Below are positions 12,901-25,500 of a stretch of DNA of 64,000 nt, piece by piece; position 1 is the first letter of the stretch, and every line of letters starts with the position of its first letter. Source of the DNA: Rhabdophis nuchalis (taxonomy: Eukaryota > Chordata > Lepidosauria > Squamata > Natricidae); contig CM077644.1 of the NCBI GenBank assembly GCA_039707465.1, forward strand, positions 101,752,875-101,816,874, in the 5' to 3' direction. Both the position numbers and the translations under genes were made by a program. The notes beneath the pieces were generated by a model, which was given only the letters and a program-made list of their open reading frames with translations, was not told the origin of the DNA and ran no database searches.

Positions 12901-15900
12901 TTTTTTAAATCTCTAACTTTAAGTGAAAGTGTTATCCCCAAGTATTTCAATGTATTCTTAGCTCTTATCCCAAATTGTTCTTGCATACTCTCCCACTCCT
13001 TACCATCTTTATTCATTAATAATTCAGATTTTGACCAATTTACCTTTAAACCTGTCATTTCTTCAAATTCTATCAAATGTTTATTTATCCTCTTTAAATC
13101 TCTCTCTATATCTTTCAAAATAATCAAAGTGTCATCCGCATACAAATTTATCTTATATCCCTTGTAACCTTCCAACTCTTCGTCTGCTTCTATCAATTTA
13201 ATCAAAACTTCCATAACTAACAAAAATAATGTTGGAGACAAGGGACATCCTTGTCTCGTGCCTGCTTCCAATTTAATCTCTTCCGTCATTGTTCCATTCA
13301 CCTTTACCTTTGCACTACTTTTTTGATACAGTTTTGAAATAACATGTATAAATTTATTACCAAAGCCTAATGCCTCGATAATTACTTTTATAGTATCCCA
13401 TTGTACAGAATCAAAAGCTTTAAAAATATCTAACGATATTATACCTAATTCATCTCCATTATTCTCTGCTACATCTATAATATTCAATACTCTTCTAATT
13501 ATATCACTCATATATCTACCTTTAACAAACCCTACTTGGTTATAACTTATATATTTGTCTATAAAACTATTTAATCTATTACTTATAATAGCTGTAAATA
13601 TTTTAGCATCTTGGTTGATTAAAGAAATAGGTCGATAGGACTCGATCCTCTCAAGATCTTTATCCGGTTTAGGAATTATAGATATTACTGTCTTATTCCA
13701 TGACATCGGGACTTCTCCACCATGTAAAATTCCATTGAATAATTTTTGCAGTTTTGGTACTATTAGTTCCTTGAAATCTTTATAAAATTCAGCAGGTAAT
13801 CCATCTTCTCCTGGGGTCTTCCCTAATTTTAACTCTTGTATTATTTCGTTGATTTCCTCCTGTGTTATATCTCTTTCCATCAAGTCTTTGTATGTTTGAT
13901 CTATTTTCATACCATATTTTCCAAGATGATTCTTCAATTTTTCTAAATCAATTGATTTCTTTGAGGATGAAAATATAGGAAATATAGTAGATTGGTTAAG
14001 AGCTTTAGGAACTGAAAGTAGGAAGAAAAAAGTAATTCAAAAATTGGAGTTAAATTGGTTTGAAAAAATACAGGTAGAAAATTGGACTATGAAAGTAAGG
14101 GGAATATGTAACATAGATAGAAGTAAAACTAAATTTGAAAGTTTAGTATCTCAAATTATTAAAGATGAAACTGGGTTAAAAGGACTCGTCAGTAAGATAT
14201 ACAAGATTATAAACTTTGATGGAAATACACAAATGGTAATGAAAAGGAATTGGGAGGAAGATCTAAAGATTAAAATATTGGATTTGGATTGGAACGAGAA
14301 TTGGAAGAGTCGGATTATGAGGACTTTATCTATAAGGATTAAAGAACATAATTTTAAGGTTGTTTGGAAATGGTACTGGACCCCACTAAGATTATCACTG
14401 ATAGATAAAAAAATGAGTGACAAATGTTGGAGATGTAATACGGAATTGGGAACTTATGAGCATATGTGGTATAAATGTGTGAAAATTAAAAAGTTTTGGC
14501 AGCAATTAGAAAGAACGATGTGTGAAATGATGAAAAGAATAATAATATTGAGACCAGAAACTATATTGTTATTGATAATTAATGAACCAGAGTTAACAAA
14601 ACATGAGAAAGAACTGATTAGAATTATGATTATAATGGGTAGAATTGTAATAGCAAGATATTGGAAAATAGAGGTAAATATTAAAATAGAAGAATGGTAC
14701 TGTGAAATGTGGAAATTAGCCTTAAATGATAAAATGACGTGTGATATTAAATTTAGAGAGGGGGTTTATAAAAACGATATCTTTTGGAAGACTTGGAAGC
14801 CATTTGTGGACTATGCACTTGGAACTTTGGACGTCTCGACGCCTGTACCGAGGGAACGTGGATTTTGGAGATCCTAAAGATAATAGATGATACTTGAAAC
14901 CAACTCTTCCTTTTGTTTTGTACAGCACTGGGTGATATATTGTAAAACAGTATAAAAATTTCAATAAAAAAATAAAAATAAAATAAATTGAGTCTTACAG
15001 AAGTCTGTAAAAACCGACTTCTTCGTAAGTAAATTATGTGAAATTTTACTTGATTAATGAGGCTAATCATAAAGGTGTTGATTTTAATTGACCAAACTTT
15101 AAAAAGCAATTTTTTTCCAGAACTATTAGTGTATGCATTTAATCTTACTTCGTTTCTTCTTTCTTATGCTCCATCTCTGCTTCCAATTGCTGCTTTCGAA
15201 GTAACGTTTCTCTCTCTCTTCTCAATCGCTTCTCCAATAATGCTGCCCGTTTCACGGCCATGTCATTTTCTGGTTTTTGATCATCCTAGTAACAATAAAT
15301 AACTTTTATTTGCAGGGCAACATATTGACCTCATATAATTCCTATACCACTTCCCCAATTGTGCTAGAAAATTTGAAATGAAAACTGCCCTGTTCCCATC
15401 TTATTTTGCCTACAAAATGTTCGAAATAAGGTGCATTAAACAAACATAATGCTTTTTTCTTCTTGCCCCTTTAAACGTCGTTATCTGGAAGAGTGCTCAT
15501 AATCTTAAGAAAAGTTCCACGTAGTATCAGCAGACAGTATTAGTATGAACATAGCTGGAAACCCTAACCATCAAAGAAACAAAATCCCTGATATTTTAGA
15601 ACTAATCTATTCTAAAATCCTTGTTTTTCCCAAACATTCTAAATGTAATATGATCTTTGAAAAATACTATAAAGAGTAATACAGGTAGTCGTCAACTTAC
15701 AATCATTTGTTTAGTAACTGTTTGAAGTTACAATGGTACTGAAAGAAGTGACTTATGACTGATTTTCACACTTACGACTGTTGTAGCATCCCCATAGTCA
15801 TGCAATCAAAATTCAATCAATTGGCAACTGGCATGTATTTATGATATTTACACTATCTCAGGAACATGTGAACACTATTTGTAACCTTTCTAGGTGGCAT

Positions 15901-18900
15901 CTGACAAGCAAAGTCAATGGGGGGAAGTCAGATTCATTTAACAACCTTATGATTCAGTTAACAACTTCAGTGATTCGCTTAACAATTGTGTCAAAAAGAT
16001 CGTAAAATGAGGCACAACTCACTTAACTGTCTTGCTTAGCAACAGATATTTGGGGCTTTGCTGTGGTTGTAAGTTGAGGACTACCTGTAATGAGTGAAAA
16101 ATATTCAAAATATTCATTTTCCCCCCACATTACCATTATTTGATGCACTACAACTCAATTGTCCAAACAGATTGTGATCTATCCACTCACTTACCTTAAA
16201 GAAGAATCCACAGCATACTTTCTGGTCATCCTCTGCTTGTTCTTTGTCACTTTCACCGTCTGATTTGTCAATCGAGTCTTCAAACTTTTCTGGTGGCTTC
16301 AAATCTGTGAGAGAAACTTCTATGAGGCTAACAGTTTTAGATGCAGGTGGGGGCAACACTGGTGGATTCAAAGGCTCTTCATTTGGAGTAAGGCAGACAA
16401 TTTCTGTAACAGGCTGTGACAATACTTCAGATACCATGGATTCCAGAGGTCTGATTTGTTCTTCTGATTTTTCTTCAGTCTCTTGCTTCTCGCTATCCTT
16501 TTCACCTGCTTCTTCCTTGTCAGCAGCTTCTTCAGTTGCGTTTTTTACCTCAGTTGGCTTCCGTTCACCATCATCCCCAAAACAAACAAAAGATCTAGTC
16601 TGAACCTGGCTTGGAGAAAATCTTCTCAACCGTGGAAGGCTATCCACAGACCGTGGGGCAGTCAAAGTGCGATTCAAAGGTGTAATTTTCAGTTCATTTG
16701 GCCTTGGAGTCCTTTGTATTTTACATGGGAGAGATGAATTCTTCCTAGAAGTAGACTGTGGGGATTGGTGGGAAGGCCGATTTGTTTCTACTGATAATGG
16801 GACAACGGGAGATGATGATCCACTAAGCTTCGCTAAAGGTTTCAATTCCCGAATTTGTTTTTGAGGAGAAGGTTGAGGAGGTGAAATAACCCAAGCTTGC
16901 TGTTCCCTCATCTGCAGTAGCATCTCCTGCTGAAGTGACAGGCGTTGCATTTCCTGTTGCAGGAAATGTAGGGAAGAGTTGAGCTTCTCGATGGATTTTG
17001 TATATTCTAAAAGGTCACCTTCATTTAAATTCTCTTCTGAAGGACTTACCAAATTAGACTGCTTCTCAGCATCAGCTGGGGTGTTTGGGGGCTTTAGCCA
17101 CGTCACTGAGGGAGTTTCAGTGCTTACTTTCAGGGCCTCAGAAGTCTTGTTCAGTTGTTCACCTGGCTTTTGGTTTTCTTTTTCTTTCACTTCATTGTTG
17201 TCAGTGAACACTTTCTCACCCTCTGCCCCAGCTGCTTCTTCCCGAAGTGGTGAAATCCCATCGCTTTTCTTTTTCACAACATTAAGGAATGCTGTCCTTC
17301 CCATTTTTTGTCTCTGCTTTGTGAACGCTGCTTCAACCTTCTTCTTCTGGGCTTCAATCGCTCGCCTCTTCTCTTCCAGTTTCATCTTTAGTTGCACCAT
17401 TTCAGAAGCCAGCAGCTGTGTGGTGTTCCTTCCCTGAGGGAGAGGGGATTCCTCTGGGATTTGAGCCCAAGAAACAACGTGTGGAATGTTCATCTCGGAA
17501 CCTTCGGGGGTGGTTTTCTGAGAACTGCTTCCACTGCTTCTGCTGTCGGTATGATTCATCTTTTTAAATTTCTGCTCTGCAAAGCTGGTCATTCTGACTC
17601 CTGAGCTTGAAGATGGACTACTGCCAGCTTGAGATTTAGTACTTATTGAGCTTGGACAAGGACTCAATTGCTCCTTATGGTTGATGCCTCTGCTGTCAGA
17701 TTCATGCAGAAAGCGAGACGATTCTTCCAGATCAGAATCCAGGCTGACTGTATAATCCCTTAAAGTAGAATCTTCATCCAGAGTCTCTGGAATGTCTGAA
17801 GGGACATGTATCCCAGTGTCTACTTCTGTGTTATCAGTAACAGGACTGAGGGCACCTTTTGTATCTGCGATAATATCAGGGCTACTTTGATTCGGTGTTA
17901 TGTTTGAGTTTAGGATGCTCATCTCTTTGTTGTGAAGGAAAAACCCATTTGTAAATTGTGCTGGTGGAATAATGTTTGCAGATTTCTCACTATCATGGAT
18001 AATCTGCAAAGCCTGTTCAATGCTTGGTGTCTCTATTTGATTCCCGAATTCATCAGTAGTTACCAACCTGTTTTGCAATGCTCCATTTGGTAGGGTGTAC
18101 GTGTTAGCCTGGTTGGCATTTCTTTGATTGCTCTCTGCTTCTAGATCACTGCAAAGTTCTTCATCCTTTTCTATTTCAGAATCTTCACTGTCCTCTTCAT
18201 CATTCAGAGGCTTGAAAGATATATTCCTTTTGACGTGTCTGGGCATATGGTTGGCATTCTGTACAAGGCCTTCATTACTAATAGATCTCGTAATTCCTCT
18301 GTTTGGAGGTGTTACATGGAGGCTGTCTTCTTTATCAAAAGAAATGTCAAATGAAACCCCATGGACTGAAGACCTAAAAAGGATTTTAAAATTAAGAAAG
18401 TCTTAGAACAACCAATATTTAAGTTTAAATATTGCAACAAGTTGGAATTAAAGAATAACATTCTTTATGCTATCTTCAAACTAACACAGCAAGCTATAAT
18501 CTTAACCCCATATTCAAGATATGACTATTAAATGTCACTGAAGATAAGCAATGATTTATCTGCAAGGATGATTAAAATATGACACCTGGAAAATTATTAA
18601 AGAATAACCTAATTCATAATATAAGTCAATTAATCCACAACAGGCAAAGATCTTACCTTTTTTCTTTGGGCCATGTCCCTACATATCCATCCATGTAGGA
18701 CATAGATGTTGATCTTTTAATGCCACCTATTTAAATTCAATACAGAATGCTATATAAGAATAATTCTTTGGAAAGTTTAAAAACAATATAAACAAAAAGC
18801 AACAACTGAATTGGCTTAAGAAGTTGGAATGGATTTTTGCCACTGGTTTATAAAGCAGGCTACATAAATTAAATATGCATTTATAATACTGCAGTCCTAG

Positions 18901-19476
18901 GTCAGGGACAAAGAAAGGGTGATACATGCAGCTTGGCAAAACATCTGATGAGAACTGCAAAGTTGTTTGGATTACCCAACCTTGTCTTTCCATTCACCCT
19001 ACTAAGAGGCTTCAGGGTCTGTCTATGCCCTTTAAAAAAATAAACCCTGTAATGATTTTTTAGAAAGCTATCATCTTTCTACAGTGTGTGTGTATGTGTG
19101 TGTATATGTTCCAGAAGAATCCAACTCCAATTGAAAACTCCAAGACAGAAATTTTCTCAAAGTTCCATTTTATTAGATCAGGTATATTGGCACATCTGGG
19201 AAAACCTGAATCTGAGAATTCCCTAAGTAAATTGGAAGTCCAAATCCAACCCCTGCACCCATCAGTCCATCACATGGTCCCCAATCCCCATCCGTCCCAA
19301 CTTCAGACATCACTTCAACCACTCCTCCTCCAGGTGCAAGAATACTATGACCTTGACTGAAAAGAAGAATGCTATTATGTCTAACTATATTCCCTCTACT
19401 AAATCCCCCTTCCAAATTTCTCAAGCCCAAGAATGTGGCAGCATGGACGCTTCTGGTGTTAATATGGCTTCCAAAA

Positions 19477-19565
<89 letters not shown>

Positions 19566-22500
19566 ATCCATCCATCCATCCATCCATCCATCCATCCATC
19601 CATCCATCCATCCATCCATCCATCGGAATTAGGGTAATGATTTAAAATATAGGACCTGAACTAATAAACGAAATTAAAGGTAAAAGTAAAAAAAACAAAA
19701 AAAGGGCTCAATGACTAAAAATTCCAATCTCCATTATGGTCATAGCTCAAGGAGCTTCTTTTCTAAGCTCATTATTTCTTTCTTTTTCTCTTAAGACTTC
19801 AGAAAGAAAAGGGAACTGAGACCAGATCTTAATTTCTTTATTGGTTTGGGCTATGTATCATTATTCTATTTGAGAAAGATGGGGAAAATGCTGGTTCTGA
19901 AACAAGCATAATCCTTGATGGGAATTAGGATCACCATATGTTCAGAAGCAGCTGATAAATGCTTTTGTGTTGATGCAGGTTCATTATTCTCAGAAAATAA
20001 ATTCAAATGAGGGAAGTCCAAATGAAATTGCTATTCCATTGGCTTTTGGAGCAAAATCCCTCAACATATAGGTTGTACAGATAGTCCTTGATCTATGACC
20101 ACAAATGAGCCCACTGCTAAGCAAGACAGTTGTTAAGTGAGTTTTGTCTCATTTTACGACCTTTCTAGCCACACTTAGTTGAATAACTTGTTAACACTGT
20201 TGTTAAGCTAGTAACACAGTCGTTAAGTGAATCTGATTTACCCATTGACTTTGTTTGTCAGATGGTGGCAAAAGATGATCACATGGCCCAGGACACTGCA
20301 ACCGTCATAAATATGAGTCAGTTGCCAAACATCCAAAAGTTGATCATGTAACCATGGGGATGCTGCAATGGTGATAATTTGCTTTTTTCAGTACTGCTGC
20401 AACTTTGAACGGCCACTAAACAAATGGTTGTAAATTGAGGACTACCTCTAGTAGCACTTACATAATGAAAACATAACTATATAGAATTTAATTCTCAGTC
20501 ACCTTAAATTATATAAAAACTATTCTGCATCTCTTATTGCTCCTATTCAAATTATAAACAAATTATGTTTATACATTCCTTCCCAATTTAAAAATGTACA
20601 AAATAAAATTAAGTACTTAAGCAAAGTATTATACCTTCAACAAAGCGAATAGCTCTATAGAATAATTCTATCAATGGTGTTTGTTTATTCCCAAAATATA
20701 CAAAGTGATCCCACTCAAAGTGTGATGAACCTATTCCTGCTGTCCCTACATTATTATGGTGCTAATAAATGTCAGTTATCAAAAGCTGGGATAGTTACAT
20801 CACTTCCTATTCACAGAAAGCAACTTTCTCTTGAGGGGCTAAATAAGAGTCACTATATGATTACAGGCTTTGTTTTCCCCCAGAATCCACAACCGAATGA
20901 AGAGTGATCATACATAGAAGCATTCTCCACTAGATGACTGCACTCGAAACACAGATGTGTAGGGCTGGGGGTGTTGTCATTTTCAATAATGATTTAAATG
21001 GTCTAGAATTGCATACTGAACTGGGTATCACACTAGGATACCCGAAAAAGCAGATTCTACTTTAGCCATAAAATTATTGGAATAACACTGGGCCAGTTAA
21101 GGCCTATAACCTAACATTTGGCAGATAACTGAGAGTGGTCGAGAGAAGGTCATCTGTGCACACACACACACACCCTTTTTTAAAAAGGAAAATAAATCTA
21201 TATAAATAAAAATGTAACAAGAGTTTGTTCAAAACTGCTAATCTCCAAAAGTACTGCACCGATCGCTTCCAAATTTTCACACAATGTTCCTTTCAAATAT
21301 GGCACCAATGATATATATAGATTGTGTAGATGTCACACCTGTGCCAGGTACACGCAACAGAAATGTAAAAAATTGTAAAAAAGGGAGGTAGATGGATACA
21401 GAGAGAGCAGTGGGCCACAGGTATTATGTCATCCTTTATGACATAAAATACTCTGTCTATAAGATTCAAGGAGAAATACAGTAGGTAGGTAGGTAGGCAG
21501 CTATAGGGATAGAGAGAGAGAAATGTGGTAGGTAGGTAGGTAGAGGGAGAGAGGGAGAGGGAGAAATACAGTAGGTAGGTAGGTAGGCAGCTATAGGGAT
21601 AGAGAGAGAGAAATGCAGTAGGTAGGTAGGTAGGTAGGTAGGTAGAGGGAGAGAGAGAGAGGGAGAAATACAGTAGGTAGGTAGGTAGGTAGGTGGAGGG
21701 AGAGAGAGAGAGGGAGAAATACAGTAGGTAGGTAGGTTGGGGGTTATACGGTGATTGTGTGTACGTGTTTGTGTGTGCAGGCATAGATCTACACACAGAT
21801 TGGTTGGCCATTTAACCAGACTGGGCCACAGCAACGCGTGGTTGGGAATGGCTAGTAAAAAATAAAAAGAATTTTAATACAGATAGTCCTTGACTCACTA
21901 CAGTTCATTTAGTGACTGTTCAAAGTTAACAACAGCAATGAAAAGAGTGACTTATGAGCGTTTTTCACACTCATGACCGTTGCAGCATTGCCCATGGCCA
22001 TGTGATCAAAATTGAGATGCTTGGCAACTGGTTCATATTTATGAAGTCTTCAGTGCCCTGCGGTGACGAGATCATTTTCTGCAACCTTCTGACAAGCAAA
22101 GTCAATGGGGAAGCCAGATTCACTTAACAACCGTATTACTAACCTAACACCTGCAGTGATTCACTTAACAACTATGGCAAAAAAGATCGCAAAATGTGGC
22201 AAAATTCACTTAAATGTTTCACTGAGCAACGGAAAATTTGGGGTCACTTGTGTTTGTATGTCGAGGACTGCCTGTAATTCTAAGTCATGCGTTGCAGTGC
22301 TTCATGAAGATTACTTGTGGCTTCCGGTTCCGGCTCCTGCGGCGACGAGCGAGCCTAGCGCTCGCTCGCCGCTTTGTTTCTCTTTCTGCCCCCCCACGGG
22401 GGCGAGACTCCTCTTGTTTGAGGGTCTCCCGTAAAGCCGGCTCATCGGGGGGCGCCCTCCCCCACAGCGGTGGAGGAAGTGGCCTCCGGCGCGGCTTAGG

Positions 22501-25500
22501 TGAGGGAGAACATGCTGCGGGGGGTTCTCCCTTCGCCTAAGGAAGACGGCGCCATTTACAACAATGAAGAGGGTTGATCGGCTCAGTCAGAAGGTCTCCC
22601 GAGGCTTCAGCTGCGAGGGGAGAGTGAGTTTTTAAAAAAACTTTTTTTCTGCTGTCAGCCAGGCTGAAAGGACTGGGAGGGGGGAGTTTGTTTTCAAACC
22701 CCCCCCCCTCGGACTTAAGCGGCACTTGGAAATGGCTTCTCTGGAAGAGAAAGCGGAAATCTTAAATCCGGACTGTCTCTAACAAGGGAAAGTGGTATGC
22801 GGCTACTTGCAACATTGTGTCTAGGTCTGGCTGGTTATAAAAATTTTATTTTACTACTCTCTCCTCTGGGCTCTGAGATGGGCGGTGGAAAGTGGCTTTT
22901 CTTTGCCCCTGCCTGACTATTTTAACTATGGGAAATTCCCAGCGTCTCTTTACAATTGGGACTCTCTCTGGATATTAATGAAGAATTTTTTTCTTGTTGG
23001 ATTTGTGGTTCCTTTCTGGATTACCTTCGTTATTATAACTATTGAGTTGGAAAATTGTCTCTCTCTTGGTTCCTGAATTTTACAACGTTTCAACCTTGAT
23101 CTGAACTTTTGGCTCCCGGTTAGTCTCACCAGCCCCACCCTGAAAACGCCATTTTGGTGGCACTGACTCTAACAGTTAAGATGGCTCAAGAAACAGCACT
23201 GACAAGTTTAGAACAACGGATGGCTTCTCTTGAAACTGTTATACAAACTTTGGTTCAAGAAATTCAGGCCCAGAGGGCAGAAAACATCATTTTCAAGAAG
23301 GAGCTATTGGACATACGGAACCAAACGCTGGAAATCACACAGAAGACTGAAGAATTGGAAGGGGGGCTGGTGGGGGTTAAGGGAGAGATTAAAAATGTTA
23401 CTAAAGAGGTTGAGGAAACAAGTGGGCATGTGTCTAGGATTGATATGGAAAGAATGACATATTTTTTGAGATTTCAGAATGTTTTTGAGCAACCTGGTGA
23501 ATGCCTCCCTGATCTTATGAGCACAATTTTAGTAGACTATTTACAAAAACCTAAAGATGAGATCAGGGGGGACATTGACCTAGCCTATAGAATTAACTCA
23601 GCATATGCCAGGATAAATGAAGTGCCTAGAGAGATACATGTGAAATTTGTTAGAAGGTCAACCAGAGAGGAAATCTTGAAGGCGCAGAGAGGGAACCCTT
23701 TAATTTACCAACAAAAAACGGTCACTATCTTGAAGCAGATTCCTAGAAAGATTCGAGAAGCAAGGAGGGAATTTTCCTTCTTGTCTAAAATTTTATTTGA
23801 TCATGGGATTTGGTTCAAGTGGGTGACACCCGAAGGGATGCTGGTGTTCTGGGAAGGAGGAAGAGTGAGGATTAAAACAGTTGTTGAGGCGGAAGCCTTT
23901 CTTAAAAAACATTCCTCTGCCCTGGGAGAAGATCCAGGGGGGACGGAGGGAGCTACGGCCCCGCCCGCTGGGGGCCAGGGAGGAGAAAAAGAAGATACAA
24001 TAGCCAAGAGACTTAGATCAAAAAAATAACTTTGCCTTGATTTTACTGAACAATTTTGCATAATATTTTCTGGATTTTTTGTAAATGTCTGACAGCATGG
24101 AATTGAGAATTTAGGTATATGTACTTGCTTTTACCTTGTAGTGTTATGAAAAATGCTTTTTTTTTTGTTATTTTTTTATTGTGTATTTTGAGGTCTCGGA
24201 AGGGCCGACGACTTTGACGTGAATGCTCTCAAAATTTCTTTGTATCCCTTACCCTATCCTATAGAAAAAATGTAAAACCAATAAAACTTTTTCAATATAA
24301 AAAAAAAAAAGATTACTTGTGATTCTAAGAAACTTGTCTGTAAAAACATTCTCTTTTGATGGATAACGAAACAGAACACAAACAGCCTAAAGTCCAGTCA
24401 TTCAGTTACATGTTGGTACCTGGCACTGATGAGTAAGGCTGTTGCTGTGTGTGCCTTGGAGGAGGAGGAGGAATCTGATGAGATGGTATAAAAGTTGAAG
24501 TCCCCACACTGAAAAAAATGAAAAAACCCACCACTTGTTAGAAGGTGGACACTTCTGCCTGTCACTTGAAAAACATGTAGTCCTGAGCAGTGTCAAAAAG
24601 CAATCTTGCATTATTTATTTATGCATTATTCTTCCTTATACAATTTATGTCTCAATTGCAACTAATGATAGAAAACATATACTCCATTTGAATCACAAAA
24701 ATTAAAACACCAAGTAACAACATCATAAATCATTAGTACCGCCCAACTAGAGAAACCCTATTCCAGTGATGGCTAACCTTTTTTGGCTCGCGTGCCAAAA
24801 GCGGGGGGCCCCCCGCAGGGGGGTTGTGCATGGGCGTGCCACACCCATAATGCTATGTGCGTGATCCTCTGCTTTTGGCACGCTTTTTTCGCCCTCCACA
24901 GGCTCCAGAGGCTTCAGGAGCTTCCCTGAAGCCTCCAGAGGGCGAAAAACGGCCTCAAAAGAAGGCAGCTGGCTAGCACACACATGCAAGCTAGTGCTGA
25001 CAGGGCAACGCCTTGCGTGCCCTAAGAAATGGTTCCGCGTGCCACCTGTGGCACCCGTGCCATAGGTTCGCCATCACTGCCCTATTCAAAACTGGAAAGG
25101 GACAATATCCATTTCAATGCTCCAATGTCCTTCTTAATGAATAAAAAAATAAACATTAAAACTAATCAGTGTAATCTTTGCTCCCCGAGAAAGTATATAG
25201 TATTGTTATGTTAATCTACATGCGTATTTTGTTTAATTCAATGCAGATTATTTTCTGATCATATCACACCTAAGAAAGCTGTTATCTTCACTACAATAGC
25301 ACATACTCTTCAAATATCGTCTATGTTGCAAATATTATGGCATTTTAAGCCTTTTCTATGTATTAATGGTTTCTATATACGATATTTCAATTAATAAATA
25401 CACACATTATTTATCAGACATCCCTCATTTTTAAGCTTTGTAAGGCTTAGAGTCACTGGCCTACTGTTACATGTGAACTGTAAAATGAAGTGGCTCCTTG

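Larger units (their letters stand above)
12351..14981 (+). mobile_element. L1 LINE with 5' inversion (twin priming)
   Basis: About 2.6 kb. The right part (about 13957-14981) is in plus orientation with an A-rich tail after GTATAAAAATTTCAATAAA. The left part (12351 to about 13945) is the upstream portion of ORF2 in reverse orientation. The two meet at AAATCAATTGATTT, a palindrome that both halves can claim. This is the structure produced when both strands of the target prime reverse transcription. Perfect 15-bp duplications and long open frames point to a recent event. Sits in the CAMSAP2 intron between 9814 and 15149. Confidence 0.88.

Noticed and set aside
16114..16194. C-terminal extension of the large CAMSAP2 frame past FFFK
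   Set aside because: A consensus GTAAGT donor follows AAG at 16195, and the next exon (15285) continues the conserved DDQK sequence, so this is intron read-through.
19477..19624. CRISPR-like or satellite array
   Set aside because: Simple tetranucleotide repeats without spacers in a vertebrate intron.
19347..19637. Frames with Ser-Ile-Tyr-Leu and His-Pro-Ser-Ile repeats
   Set aside because: Translation of the CTAT and CATC microsatellites.
22105..22540. Plus-strand frames across the start of the ORF1-only L1
   Set aside because: They cross the MITE end, the target duplication and the 5' UTR; no conserved protein.
23154..23180. Upstream extension of ORF1 starting at 23154
   Set aside because: The first codon is TTG; the first ATG in frame, in a strong context, is at 23181.
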